From NCBI RefSeq assembly GCF_014174405.1, contig NZ_JACEGA010000001.1:1238001-1302000 (forward strand): DNA of 64,000 bases, given 5' to 3'. Positions 35,918 to 46,602 of the stretch are shown piece after piece. A model generated the notes under the pieces. The model was not told the origin of the DNA. It was given only the letters and a program-made list of their open reading frames with translations, and made no database searches. Every line of letters begins with the position of its first letter. Position 1 is the stretch's first letter. The translations under genes and the position numbers were made by a program. Source of the DNA: Variimorphobacter saccharofermentans. GTDB lineage: Bacteria > Bacillota > Clostridia > Lachnospirales > Lachnospiraceae.

Positions 35918-37054
35918 ATGGAAAAAGTAGTAGTAGGGATGTCTGGTGGAGTGGATTCCTCTGTAGCAGCATACCTTTTAAAAGAACAGGGATATGATGT
36001 AATCGGAGTTACCATGCAGATATGGCAGGATGAGGATGTCTGCAAGATGGAAGAAAACGGAGGCTGTTGTGGACTTTCAGCGGTTGAGGATGCCAGACGG
36101 GTTGCTTCTGTACTGGATATTCCGTATTATGTTATGAATTTCAAGCAGGAATTTCGAAGAGATGTTATCGATTATTTTGTATCGGAATATCTTCAGGCTA
36201 GAACGCCAAATCCTTGTATTGCCTGTAACCGCTATGTGAAATGGGAAGCATTATTAAAGAGATCCCTAGATATTGGAGCTTCCTATATTGCGACGGGTCA
36301 TTACGCGAGCATCGCAAAGCTGCCAAATGGCAGATATGCCATTAAAAAATCAGTAACACAGGCTAAGGATCAGACCTATGCTTTATATAATCTGACGCAG
36401 TATCAACTCGCCCATACCTTAATGCCGGTAGGTGAGTACTCAAAGGACGAAATCAGAGCTATCGCAAATGAGTTAAAGCTGCCTGTGGCGAACAAGCCTG
36501 ATAGTCAAGAGATTTGTTTTGTATCAGATAATAATTATGCCGAATTTATCTCAAATTATCTTTTAGAAAATGAGAAAACAGCAGATAATAAGAATACAGA
36601 TTCAAAATTCGGTGCGAACCCCTCGGTAACCGGCTTTGAACCAGGTAATTATATTAATACTGCAGGAGAGATCATTGGAAGACATCGGGGCTTGGTTCAC
36701 TATACGGTGGGTCAAAGAAAGGGCCTGGGTCTTGCTATGGGACAACCCGTATTCGTACTAGAGCTTCGACCTGAGACCAATGAGGTTGTAATCGGAAATT
36801 CAAACGAGGTATTTTCCGATAGCCTCAAAGCGAATCGTTTGAATTTTATGGCAATAGAAGATTTGGATGGAGAAATGGAAGTAGAAGCAAAGATACGGTA
36901 CAGCCATAAGGGCGCACCTTGTAAGATTAAGAAGACCGCAGAGGATGAGCTTCTGTGTACCTTTGATGAGCCGCAACGAGCAATCACTCCAGGACAGGCG
37001 GTAGTATTCTATCAGGGAGATTATGTTGTCGGAGGCGGAACCATCATTCGATAA
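35918..37054 (+). CDS. mnmA: tRNA-specific 2-thiouridylase MnmA
   Basis: The 378-residue protein has the N-terminal ATP-pyrophosphatase loop MSGGVDSSVAAYLL at 8-21, the cysteine pair in RTPNPCIACNRYVKWE (near 102) and DSQEICFVSD (near 199), and a C-terminal OB-type segment. It thiolates U34 of tRNAs for Lys, Glu and Gln with sulfur from IscS. A polar segment of about 20 residues (ENEKTADNKNTDSKFGANPS, near 215-235) is an insertion not needed by the family. The gene follows iscU by 50 bp with GGAGG before the ATG, making a sulfur-transfer operon. Confidence 0.96.
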   Translation: MEKVVVGMSGGVDSSVAAYLLKEQGYDVIGVTMQIWQDEDVCKMEENGGCCGLSAVEDARRVASVLDIPYYVMNFKQEFRRDVIDYFVSEYLQARTPNPCIACNRYVKWEALLKRSLDIGASYIATGHYASIAKLPNGRYAIKKSVTQAKDQTYALYNLTQYQLAHTLMPVGEYSKDEIRAIANELKLPVANKPDSQEICFVSDNNYAEFISNYLLENEKTADNKNTDSKFGANPSVTGFEPGNYINTAGEIIGRHRGLVHYTVGQRKGLGLAMGQPVFVLELRPETNEVVIGNSNEVFSDSLKANRLNFMAIEDLDGEMEVEAKIRYSHKGAPCKIKKTAEDELLCTFDEPQRAITPGQAVVFYQGDYVVGGGTIIR

Positions 37055-37123
37055 GCGGTATAAGAAAATAAGATAACTGAATCGAGGTATCAATGATATC
37101 ATCAGGTTTCATGAGAGATAGAA

Positions 37124-37180
37124 CAGGGTTTGTAAGCTGCAAGTGATCCTTATTGGATCACTTGCAGCTTACAAACCCTG
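37124..37180. terminator. Perfect 26-bp hairpin between convergent genes
   Basis: Arms 37124-37149 and 37155-37180 are perfectly complementary over 26 bp around the loop TTATT. It lies between mnmA and the convergent PHP phosphatase gene. No T-run follows, so it is probably a bidirectional terminator of unusual length. Confidence 0.75.
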
Positions 37181-37194
37181 AATTATTATGGAAT

Positions 37195-38007
37195 TTATGA
37201 AAGTTTTTCGAAAACCGGCTTCCCTTCTACGAAGTTGGCGTAATATTGAAATCCTAACTCTTTCAGATAAGACGGAATGACGTGAAAATCATAACACAGA
37301 TGCTCGGGCTTATGAGCATCGGAGCCAATGGTTATCAGTTCGCCACCCAACTCTTTGTAACGCTTCAACACATCAGGTATCGGGTGTGCATAATCCAGAC
37401 CATACTTTAGTCCTGCTGTGTTAATCTCAATTCCTTTTCCATAAGAAATAATTGTTTTTAAAACCTCATCCAGCAGTTCAGCATAATCGGAGTAGGAATA
37501 GGATGCGCTTTTGCTGGTTGTAGTCGGAACATATCGGATAATATAATCAAGATGACCGTATACATGGAAACCTTGATAAGCCTTACAATTCTCAATAATT
37601 GATTCAAAATATCTTCGTATCCCATCTTCATTAGAACGATTTTCCCAATACTCAGGGTAGTATGGGTCCCAATGATCTACCACATGGGAGGAACCAATGA
37701 TAAAATCAAAGGAATATTGCCTGGTCAAATTGCTGAGACGTTCCGATAAATGAGGCTGTAAGCCTAATTCTATTCCGGCAAGTACTTCTATTTTATCTTT
37801 ATAACGTTCCCTTAAGAGTTGAATCTGGTCGAAATAAACTTCAGGATCGAAGATAAATTCACTTGGATTAGGATAATCATAGTCCATGTGATCGGTAAAG
37901 CATAGCCTCTTAAGACCCAGCTGGAGTGCCTTCTCTATCATATGTTCCATTGGGGTATTCGAATCTGTTGAAAAAACAGAATGAACATGATAATCAGCCA
38001 ATATCAT
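37195..38007 (-). CDS. PHP-domain histidinol-phosphatase-like hydrolase (HisJ family)
   Basis: The 270-residue protein has the PHP metal motifs: DYHVHSVFSTDS near 5-16, TDHMDYD near 38-44, ELGLQPH near 82-88, GSSHVVDHWD near 105-114, GHLDYI near 151 and GSDAHKPEHL near 232. These match HisJ-type histidinol phosphatases, but similar PHP proteins act on other phosphate esters, and no histidine genes are nearby. The gene is read towards mnmA and ends 14 bp from the long hairpin. It is probably a single transcript. Confidence 0.82.
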   Translation of the reverse strand: MILADYHVHSVFSTDSNTPMEHMIEKALQLGLKRLCFTDHMDYDYPNPSEFIFDPEVYFDQIQLLRERYKDKIEVLAGIELGLQPHLSERLSNLTRQYSFDFIIGSSHVVDHWDPYYPEYWENRSNEDGIRRYFESIIENCKAYQGFHVYGHLDYIIRYVPTTTSKSASYSYSDYAELLDEVLKTIISYGKGIEINTAGLKYGLDYAHPIPDVLKRYKELGGELITIGSDAHKPEHLCYDFHVIPSYLKELGFQYYANFVEGKPVFEKLS

Positions 38008-38110
38008 AGCATTCCCTCTTTCTGTGCTGCATATTGTAATTGATCAGTCAGTGTGCGCAGCACTAGCACTTACTGAAGAGTGAATGGATTAGACTTACTC
38101 CACTCTTATA

Positions 38111-39883
38111 TTATTGCACCTGGGTTATTCCTGTAATGTCCGTGGGAGAGAGTAAGGAGTAGTTGGTATAATACACAACAAAGCCAGGCTTTCCTCCGCT
38201 TGGTTTCTTAATATTCTTCTTCAGAGTATAATCAACTTCAACCTTCTCGGCATCTCTTGCACTGGAGTAATAAGCTGCGAGTCTGGCAGCCTCTTCGAAG
38301 GTTCGGTCAGGAAGCTCTGAACCGCCAGCCTTCACGATAACATGGGAGCCCGCCGTCTTCTTGGCATGGAACCACCAGTCACCGCCATCTGCAAACTGGA
38401 AGGTTAGTTCATCGTTCTGAAAATTGTTCTTACCAACATACATGTGGTAACCATCAGAAGAGATATAATGAAGCGGCTTGCTCTTTCCGTTTGACTTCTT
38501 AGTGGATGATTTCTTTTCTAATTGCCGATTACCACTGACAAATTTCCGTTTCACATATCCGAACTCCGTAAGCTCCCGCTTAAGTTCTGCTAAGTCATTT
38601 TCATCAGTGGCAATATCCAATGCATTTTTTATGGATTCCAAATGAGTAAGCTCATCCTGGGTTTCCTGTATCTGAGTACTTAATGCATCGAAGGTACGTT
38701 TTAGCTTATTATACTTTTCAAAGTATTGCTTTGCGTTTTCCATGGCGGACATGGTTGGATCAAGTGGAATATTGATCTCCTTGTTATCATAATAGTTGAG
38801 TGCAGTGAGAACCTTAGCGCCCGGTTCACATTCATAACCGTAGGCTGTAATCAGTTCTCCGTATACCTTGTATTTATCCTTCTTTTCCGTATCCTTTAAT
38901 TGCTTCCGTTGTAAATCGTATTTTTTAGCGGCACGGTCTATGGCATTGGACACTACCTTTCTTAAATCAGCCGACTTTTGCCGGATTCTTGCAACAGAGT
39001 TCTTAGCAGCATAATATGCCTCAAGAAGTGATGAGATGGAAGAGAAGGTTTGCACCTCATGACTTTTATAACAAGTCAGCGTCACACTTGAGAATTCCAC
39101 AGGGGTACCATTTAGTGAAACAATATTCGGGTAGAACATGCCGTCTTTAATGTCTTCAATCAGGCGTTCCAATGTTTTGTATAGGTGTAGTCCTGCCACT
39201 TCGCTGAGAGCTTCCGTGGGTTCCTCTGCGTCAAGGGAAGCACGGCAACAGAGCTCATTGGCGATGAGGGGACTAATTCCGGTTAATGTATTATAGAGTG
39301 CTTTACCAATCGGAAGGGGCTTTTTAAGAACCGTAGATTGGAAAACCTCATAAGTAATCGTAAGTGGGTCATACTTTTCAGTAGTAGCCGGAATAAAGTA
39401 ATCTCTTCCGGGCAATACCTCACGAACAGAACTCACGAATTGATTAATACGCTTAATACTGTCCAGTATTACCAGGTTCTCATCACAGAATATAATATTA
39501 CTGTGCTTTCCCATTAACTCAACAATGAGATATTTCACTTGCAGATCACCCAGCTCGTCCAGGTGTTCCAGCTTGAAATTTACGATGCGTTCCAGACCCG
39601 GTTGTGAGATTTCAAGAATCTTAGCACCATTAAGATGCTTCCGAAGTAGCATGCAAAAGTTCGGTGCGGCCATCGGACTTGGCTTTGATTGTTCGGTTAA
39701 ATAAATAAGCGGGAGACCAGCTCCGGCTGAAAGCAGTAATTTATATTGCTCCCGGGACTGCCCCTTTATTGTCAGGAGCAATTCGTCTTTCTCAGGCTGG
39801 GCAATCTTACTGATTCTTCCTCCGAGCAGGGTGTCCTGCAATTCCTTTACTAAATTTGCTATTACAACTCCATCTAAGGCCAT
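38111..39883 (-). CDS. rqcH: RqcH (NFACT family) ribosome quality-control protein
   Basis: The 590-residue protein has the NFACT layout: N-terminal NFACT-N domain (MALDGVVIANLVKELQDTLLGGRISKI), a central coiled coil (about 285-440) and the NFACT-R RNA-binding domain near 455-560 (SSDGYHMYVGKNNFQNDELT, WWFHAKKTAGSHVIVK). Older annotations call it fibronectin-binding protein FbpA. RqcH binds the obstructed large ribosomal subunit and adds C-terminal alanine tails to stalled chains. DWWFHAKK and SHVI are conserved. The gene stands alone and faces away from gdhA. Confidence 0.95.
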   Translation of the reverse strand: MALDGVVIANLVKELQDTLLGGRISKIAQPEKDELLLTIKGQSREQYKLLLSAGAGLPLIYLTEQSKPSPMAAPNFCMLLRKHLNGAKILEISQPGLERIVNFKLEHLDELGDLQVKYLIVELMGKHSNIIFCDENLVILDSIKRINQFVSSVREVLPGRDYFIPATTEKYDPLTITYEVFQSTVLKKPLPIGKALYNTLTGISPLIANELCCRASLDAEEPTEALSEVAGLHLYKTLERLIEDIKDGMFYPNIVSLNGTPVEFSSVTLTCYKSHEVQTFSSISSLLEAYYAAKNSVARIRQKSADLRKVVSNAIDRAAKKYDLQRKQLKDTEKKDKYKVYGELITAYGYECEPGAKVLTALNYYDNKEINIPLDPTMSAMENAKQYFEKYNKLKRTFDALSTQIQETQDELTHLESIKNALDIATDENDLAELKRELTEFGYVKRKFVSGNRQLEKKSSTKKSNGKSKPLHYISSDGYHMYVGKNNFQNDELTFQFADGGDWWFHAKKTAGSHVIVKAGGSELPDRTFEEAARLAAYYSSARDAEKVEVDYTLKKNIKKPSGGKPGFVVYYTNYSLLSPTDITGITQVQ

Positions 39884-40090
39884 ATAGTTCTCCTTACCTC
39901 TCTATATCAATAGGTTAAATTTTGATAATAAGCAGATGATATTTCTTATTCTACATATTTTGCCTGCTTGTTTATTCAAGCATTATATCACAAAACGCTG
40001 GAATTGGATATATTTTTCATCATGGAAAGAATTCCATAGTATCAAATTCGGCCTAGCTGGATATCTTATAGAATATATGTAAAAAAATAC

Positions 40091-41557
<1,467 letters not shown>

Positions 41558-41592
41558 AATAGAAAGTAAGAAATGAAATAAATAATGCTTAT

Positions 41593-41641
41593 AAAAGCTG
41601 CTGAAATCAGTTATTAGTTTACTGATTTTTGCAGCTTTTTT
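41593..41641 (+). terminator. Intrinsic terminator after gdhA
   Basis: AAAAGCTGC and AAATCAGT pair with ACTGATTT and GCAGCTTTTT around a 9-base loop, forming an 18-bp stem with an internal mismatch, followed by T residues. Confidence 0.88.
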
Positions 41642-41786
41642 GTTGGTGTCTCATTCTTTATAAGATCACCATTCCCTCTACATAATATCTTCACATCCTA
41701 TTGTTATGATACCCATAGTTAAACCGTACCGGCATCGGAGAGCATTCTCTGATGTGTGTAGATCTTCAGAAAGGAATGGCTTTTTC

Positions 41787-43172
41787 ATGACATCGAGTAT
41801 AATAACAAAGACATTGACGGTTGAAAATATGACTTGTGCTCATTGTGAAAATGTTATTGAGCATGAGTTGTCCGCCTTAGAGGGTGTGAAGAGTGTAATA
41901 GCCAGCTATTCCAAAGGAGTAGTGGTTATAACCTACGATAAGAATAGAACAGATCTCAGAAAAATTAAAGAAGTGTTAGCATTACACGATTATATGATAC
42001 AGGAGAAGGTACCACAGAAGGCTGAAAATGGTTATGATATTACAAATACGATAGGAATATTGTTAATTATACTGGCTGTTTATATTGTAATAAAGCGTTT
42101 TGGATTATGGAATATAATAAATCTTTTCCCCGTAGCCAGGGAGGGAATGGGCTATGGAATGCTATTTCTAATTGGATTATTAACGTCAGTTCACTGTGTG
42201 GCAATGTGTGGAGGTATTTGTCTGTCACAATGCGTCACAAGTAATAAGGAAGGAAATGAACGAGATAATCGGTTTTCTTCGTTGAAGCCGAGTTTCCTAT
42301 ATAATATTGGAAGAATTATATCCTATACAGTGATTGGCGGTATCGTTGGAGCACTTGGATCGGTAATCAGCTTTTCTGGAGCAATGAAGGGGATTGTGCA
42401 AATAATTGCAGGTGCCTTTATGTTGATCATGGGACTCAACATGCTGAATGCAGTTCCCTGGCTTCGTAAATTCAGTCCGAGAATGCCTAAAGCTGTTGCT
42501 AAATTGATATATGCGAAAAGGGGTGTCAGTAGTCCGTTCATCATTGGTGTATTGAATGGTTTAATGCCCTGTGGTCCGTTACAGGCAATGCAGATATATG
42601 CTTTGTCAACGGGAAGCCCAGTCAGGGGAGCCTTGTCCATGTTCCTGTTTAGTGTTGGAACGGTTCCACTGATGTTTACATTTGGAGTATTAAGTTCCGT
42701 ACTGAATAAAAAGTATACTGGAAAAATGATGACAGCAAGTGCTGTTCTTGTACTAGTACTTGGAGTGTTCATGTTCAACAGTGGGATCGCCTTATCCGGT
42801 TTTACCTTTCCGACCATACCAATTTCCACCGAGCAGGAAGCATCGAGTAATATTGCCAGAATTGATGGGAATGTTCAGATTGTAACAACCGGACTGGCCT
42901 CCGGACGATATGAACCAATTACCGTTCAAAAGGGTATTCCAGTTAAATGGATTATTCAGGCAGAAGCAAGGGATGTCAATGGCTGTAATAACGCAATTAT
43001 TGTACCAAAATATAATCTTCAGGTTGGACTAAAAGAGGGGGATAATCTGATTGAATTTACTCCGGAGGAATCCGGTATTGTTCCTTTTAGTTGTTGGATG
43101 GGAATGATTCGGAGCAAGATTACCATAGTAGATGATCTGAATGAAGTAAACGAAAGAAATCAAAACAAGTAA
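41787..43172 (+). CDS. HMA - SafE-like membrane - cupredoxin-like fusion protein, probable metal handling
   Basis: The 461-residue protein starts with a heavy-metal-associated (HMA) domain (KTLTVENMTCAHCENVIEHEL, metal motif CAHC), then about six to seven membrane helices of the sulfite exporter TauE/SafE or DsbD-like type with the cysteine-rich VHCVAMCGGICLSQC and NGLMPCGPLQ motifs, and ends with a cupredoxin-like domain (GIPVKWIIQAEARDVNGCNN, VPFSCWMGM) that carries Cu-type Cys and Met ligands. It probably moves or buffers copper or a related metal, or reduces metal ligands. A longer frame exists from ATG 41706, but only the ATG at 41787 has a recognisable AAGGA. The DUF2318 protein and a two-component system follow on the same strand. 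Confidence 0.75.
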   Translation: MTSSIITKTLTVENMTCAHCENVIEHELSALEGVKSVIASYSKGVVVITYDKNRTDLRKIKEVLALHDYMIQEKVPQKAENGYDITNTIGILLIILAVYIVIKRFGLWNIINLFPVAREGMGYGMLFLIGLLTSVHCVAMCGGICLSQCVTSNKEGNERDNRFSSLKPSFLYNIGRIISYTVIGGIVGALGSVISFSGAMKGIVQIIAGAFMLIMGLNMLNAVPWLRKFSPRMPKAVAKLIYAKRGVSSPFIIGVLNGLMPCGPLQAMQIYALSTGSPVRGALSMFLFSVGTVPLMFTFGVLSSVLNKKYTGKMMTASAVLVLVLGVFMFNSGIALSGFTFPTIPISTEQEASSNIARIDGNVQIVTTGLASGRYEPITVQKGIPVKWIIQAEARDVNGCNNAIIVPKYNLQVGLKEGDNLIEFTPEESGIVPFSCWMGMIRSKITIVDDLNEVNERNQNK

Positions 43173-43246
43173 TAAGCTCTATATTTATCAGTCACATTTT
43201 GACATATAACTTATAATCATGTACGATAGTAGAAGGAGAATGAAGG

Positions 43247-43765
43247 ATGAGTAAAAGGAATAACAGATATACCATTAATGCTAAGAAAATCACATTTATT
43301 GCACTAGCAGTTACAGCAGTTATTATTGCAGCATTTATGATAAAACCGGATGAGACAAAGAGTTCCTCCAGCAGTCAGTCGAAGGGGATTACGGAAGTAA
43401 AAGATAATGATATTATAATATCAGTTAAGGATGTAACAGAAACAGCCACATTTTATCCGGCAGAAATAAACGGAACAAAGCTGGAGGTTATTGCTGTGAA
43501 GGCATCGGACGGTTCAATACGTACGGCTTTTAATACCTGTCAGGTGTGCTTTAACTCAGGAAGAGGATATTATAAGCAGGAGGGCGAATCCCTGATATGC
43601 CAGAATTGTGGCAACCGATTTCGTATGGATGATATAGAAGTAACCAGAGGGGGCTGTAACCCTGTTCCGATTACTGATGAATATAAGAGTGTAAATGAGG
43701 ATACAATCACTATTTCAAAGGATTTTCTTATGGAGGCATCTGTTATATTTGAACGGTGGAAATAA
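43247..43765 (+). CDS. DUF2318 family membrane-anchored cysteine protein
   Basis: The 172-residue protein has an N-terminal membrane anchor (ITFIALAVTAVIIAAFMI), a serine-rich linker, and a soluble domain with FNTCQVCFNSGRGYY and LICQNCGNRF, two CxxC pairs that probably bind a metal or Fe-S cluster, and GGCNPVPI. This is the DUF2318 type seen next to iron- and copper-handling membrane proteins. It follows the HMA-SafE fusion by 75 bp with GGAG before the ATG and ends 41 bp before the response regulator. A role in periplasmic-side metal handover is inferred from the neighbourhood. Confidence 0.78.
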   Translation: MSKRNNRYTINAKKITFIALAVTAVIIAAFMIKPDETKSSSSSQSKGITEVKDNDIIISVKDVTETATFYPAEINGTKLEVIAVKASDGSIRTAFNTCQVCFNSGRGYYKQEGESLICQNCGNRFRMDDIEVTRGGCNPVPITDEYKSVNEDTITISKDFLMEASVIFERWK

Positions 43766-43806
43766 GCTTGGAGAAGTGCGAATTCAGAATCCTGGTGGGA
43801 GGTAAT

Positions 43807-44508
43807 ATGATTACTCAGAAGAAAAAGATACTGGTAGTAGAAGATGAAGAGAAGATAAGAGATGTAATAAAATCCTTTCTGGAAAGCAAGGATTTTATTG
43901 TGATTCCGGCGAAGGATGGAAGAATGGCACTTGAACTGTTTGAACAGGAACCTATTGTATTGGTGATATTAGATCTTATGCTACCTGAAATCTCGGGGGA
44001 AGAAGTATGTAAATTACTGCGTAAAAAATCCAGAGTTCCGATTATTATGTTAACAGCCAAATCAGATGAAGGGGATATACTCAATGGCTTAGGAATTGGA
44101 GCGGATGATTATATTACGAAGCCTTTCCGTCTGAATGCACTATATGCGAGAATAGAAGCGGTTCTACGCAGATCTGCAGATGATATAGAGCCATTGTTAA
44201 GGAATGGCTCCTTCCAAGACGGAGATTTAATAATAGATTTTGAAAGACGCAGTGTTATGAAGCAATCACAGGAAGTGAAGCTGACACCCAATGAGTTCCG
44301 TATTTTATCTACGTTAATGGGGTATCCCAATAAGGTATTTACCAGAGAGGAATTGATTGAAGCAGCATTTGGAATTGACTTTGATGGGTACGATAGAACA
44401 ATCGATACCCATATTAAGAACCTGAGGCAAAAGATTGAAACAGATCCCAGAGAACCGGTATATGTTAAAACAATTCATGGAGTAGGCTACAAATTTGGAG
44501 GTGAGTAA
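43807..44508 (+). CDS. OmpR-family response regulator
   Basis: The 233-residue protein has an N-terminal receiver domain (ILVVEDEEKIRDVIKSF with the acidic pair, phospho-acceptor aspartate in VILDLMLPEISG, and lysine in ADDYITKPFR) and a C-terminal winged-helix DNA-binding domain (LTPNEFRILSTLMGYPNKVFTREEL, IDTHIKNLRQKIE). The start at ATG 43807 is chosen over an upstream GTG at 43756 because GGAGG precedes it. The histidine kinase follows after 4 bp. Its likely targets include the HMA-SafE and DUF2318 genes before it. Confidence 0.93.
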   Translation: MITQKKKILVVEDEEKIRDVIKSFLESKDFIVIPAKDGRMALELFEQEPIVLVILDLMLPEISGEEVCKLLRKKSRVPIIMLTAKSDEGDILNGLGIGADDYITKPFRLNALYARIEAVLRRSADDIEPLLRNGSFQDGDLIIDFERRSVMKQSQEVKLTPNEFRILSTLMGYPNKVFTREELIEAAFGIDFDGYDRTIDTHIKNLRQKIETDPREPVYVKTIHGVGYKFGGE

Positions 44509-44512
44509 TCAT

Positions 44513-45901
44513 ATGCGAAGCATAAAGGCAAAATTGTCTTCCTCCCTCCTGTTTATTGTTTTATTTACCATAGCAATCATCAGCTTTCTTTCGAATGTAT
44601 TTATTAATCAGCAATTTACAGCCTATCTTGGAAGGCAGCAGGAATTGAAGGCGCAGGTAATCACATCCAGCATCAGTCAACAATATACCTTAGATACCAA
44701 CCAGTGGAACACGGATTATGTCCATGCAATCGGGATGTTCTCGCTTTATGAGGGCTATATTATTAAGGTATATAACAAAGAGGGTGAGATACTATGGGAT
44801 GCTCAAGCTCATGATATGAGACTCTGTCATCAGATCATGGATGAGATATCTACCCGAATGAGAATAGAGTATCCTCAGCTGGATGGTGAATTTTATGCAA
44901 CGGAGTATCCCCTGATCAATAGTGGACAGAGGATAGGTACCGTGAGTATTAGTTATTTTGGACCGTTTTATCTAAATGATAATGACTTCCGTTTCCTACG
45001 CTCCCTGAATATTGTTTTACTCGGTGTGGGAGGCTTTTCACTGGTGGCATCACTACTGGTCGCACATTTTCTGGCCAAAAGAATCTCCAGACCAATTCTT
45101 AAAACAGTGGAAGCTACAAAACTAATTGCAGACGGTAATTATACCATTCGATTAGAAGAAGATAGTAGAACGAAAGAGCTGAAATTATTAGTGGAATCGG
45201 TGAACCATCTGGCATCTTCCTTGGAGACATTAGAAAAGCTACGGAAGCAGCTTACAGAGGATGTGGCACATGAATTACGAACCCCGATAACCATATTGCA
45301 GTCCTATATTGAAGCAATGATGGAGGGAGTGTGGGAAGCAACGCCTGAACGTCTTCAAAGCTGTTTTGATGAAGCATTGCATATTGGAAAGCTGGTAGGC
45401 AATTTGGAACATTTGGCGAAGATAGAAAGCGAGAATTTAAAATTAGAGAAAGAAGAAGTGGATTTGTACTCGGTGATTGATAAAGTGGTGAATACATTTG
45501 ATAAAGGAACAGAAGAGAAACAGGTCACAGTTGATATCAGAGGACCCCATACTGCAGCTTATGCTGACCGAGATCGTATTCAGCAGGTAGTTGTAAATCT
45601 ATTTATGAATGCGGTTAAGTATGCCGGTAAGAAGTGCCATGTTCAGATTGAACTCTTTGAAACCACGGAGATCACTGGATTTTATATGGAAGATAATGGA
45701 ATAGGAATCCCTTCTGAAGAATTGCCCTATATCTTTGAACGATTTTATCGTGCTGACAAATCCCGCAACCGATTAACCGGAGGATCAGGAATCGGTCTAA
45801 CAATCGTTAAATCAATAGTTGAGGCACATGGAGGTCGGGTATCCGTAGAAAGTAAATTGGGAGAGGGCAGCAGATTTACAGTGATTTTACCGAAGCAATA
45901 G
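44513..45901 (+). CDS. Membrane sensor histidine kinase
   Basis: The 462-residue protein has two transmembrane helices (about 10-30 and 165-190) around an extracytoplasmic sensor region, a HAMP linker (about 190-245), the phospho-acceptor segment VAHELRTPITIL, and an ATPase domain with VVNLFMNAVKYA, DNGIGIP, FERFYRADKSR and GGSGIGLTIV. Start is ATG 44513, after GGAGGTGA; the longer frame from 44495 has no separate ribosome site. The response regulator stop is 4 bp upstream. Sensor region has no recognised ligand fold; a metal signal is inferred from gene order. Confidence 0.92.
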   Translation: MRSIKAKLSSSLLFIVLFTIAIISFLSNVFINQQFTAYLGRQQELKAQVITSSISQQYTLDTNQWNTDYVHAIGMFSLYEGYIIKVYNKEGEILWDAQAHDMRLCHQIMDEISTRMRIEYPQLDGEFYATEYPLINSGQRIGTVSISYFGPFYLNDNDFRFLRSLNIVLLGVGGFSLVASLLVAHFLAKRISRPILKTVEATKLIADGNYTIRLEEDSRTKELKLLVESVNHLASSLETLEKLRKQLTEDVAHELRTPITILQSYIEAMMEGVWEATPERLQSCFDEALHIGKLVGNLEHLAKIESENLKLEKEEVDLYSVIDKVVNTFDKGTEEKQVTVDIRGPHTAAYADRDRIQQVVVNLFMNAVKYAGKKCHVQIELFETTEITGFYMEDNGIGIPSEELPYIFERFYRADKSRNRLTGGSGIGLTIVKSIVEAHGGRVSVESKLGEGSRFTVILPKQ

Positions 45902-46030
45902 CTAATCAATTGAAGCAGAATCTTAATAAATCAATCCGAAAGAACCTGATGGAAAAAGGAATCGACTATCAACAGCCCAGTGCATATTGGAATATGTAGA
46001 AATGGATATCAGATAGAAAGTGAAATTGCT

Positions 46031-46066
46031 AAAAGTGCATGTCGTAAATTGATATGCACTTTTTTC
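46031..46066 (+). terminator. Intrinsic terminator after the histidine kinase
   Basis: AAAAGTGCAT (46031-46040) pairs with ATGCACTTTT (46054-46063), followed by further T residues to about 46066, about 130 bp after the kinase stop. Confidence 0.85.
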
Positions 46067-46184
46067 TTTTTCATTGCGATGATTTTCTTAATACATTATT
46101 TTATGAAAATATATAATTAAGATTTGCGTTATGTATTAGTGCAAATATACGATACAGGATATCAAAAAAATTAATAAAAAAATA

Positions 46185-46213
46185 TTGACATATAATATTA
46201 TATGATATATAGT
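46185..46213 (+). promoter_or_regulatory. Promoter of the padR operon
   Basis: TTGACA at 46185-46190 and TATAGT at 46208-46213 are 17 bp apart. The surrounding sequence is very AT-rich with several imperfect palindromes that could be PadR sites, but none stands out. Confidence 0.65.
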
Positions 46214-46284
46214 ATTATCATCAAAACAATATCATAGCATAATATATATTATATAATAAAGGTATTCAGAAAGGAGTGCATTAT

Positions 46285-46602
46285 ATGGTATTTAATACCG
46301 GTTCAGCATTGCTTGATGCAATTGTACTAGCTGTAGTTTCAAAGGAACCGGAAGGAACCTATGGATATAAGATCACCCAGGATGTCCGTCAGGCTATCGA
46401 GATTTCAGAATCAACCTTATATCCGGTGCTTAGAAGACTCCAAAAGGAAGATTGCTTGGAAGTATATGATTTAGAGTTTGGAGGCAGAAACCGCAGATAT
46501 TATAAGATTACGGATAAAGGTAAGGTACAACTTAGGCTTTATTGTGAAGAGTGGGAAAGTTATTATAAGAAAATAAATTATATTTTTGAAGGAGTGAAAT
46601 AG
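46285..46602 (+). CDS. PadR-family transcriptional regulator
   Basis: The 105-residue protein has the PadR winged-helix layout (ALLDAIVLAVVSKEPEGTYGYKI, ESTLYPVLRRLQKEDCLEVYD, GGRNRRYYKITDKGKVQL) with a short C-terminal helix for dimerisation. Start ATG 46285 is 8 bp after AAGGAG; the GTG at 46276 overlaps that site. The next gene begins directly after its stop, giving an operon padR-DUF1700-DUF4097-pspC. PadR proteins generally repress their own operon, and a promoter lies 70 bp upstream. Confidence 0.92.
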   Translation: MVFNTGSALLDAIVLAVVSKEPEGTYGYKITQDVRQAIEISESTLYPVLRRLQKEDCLEVYDLEFGGRNRRYYKITDKGKVQLRLYCEEWESYYKKINYIFEGVK

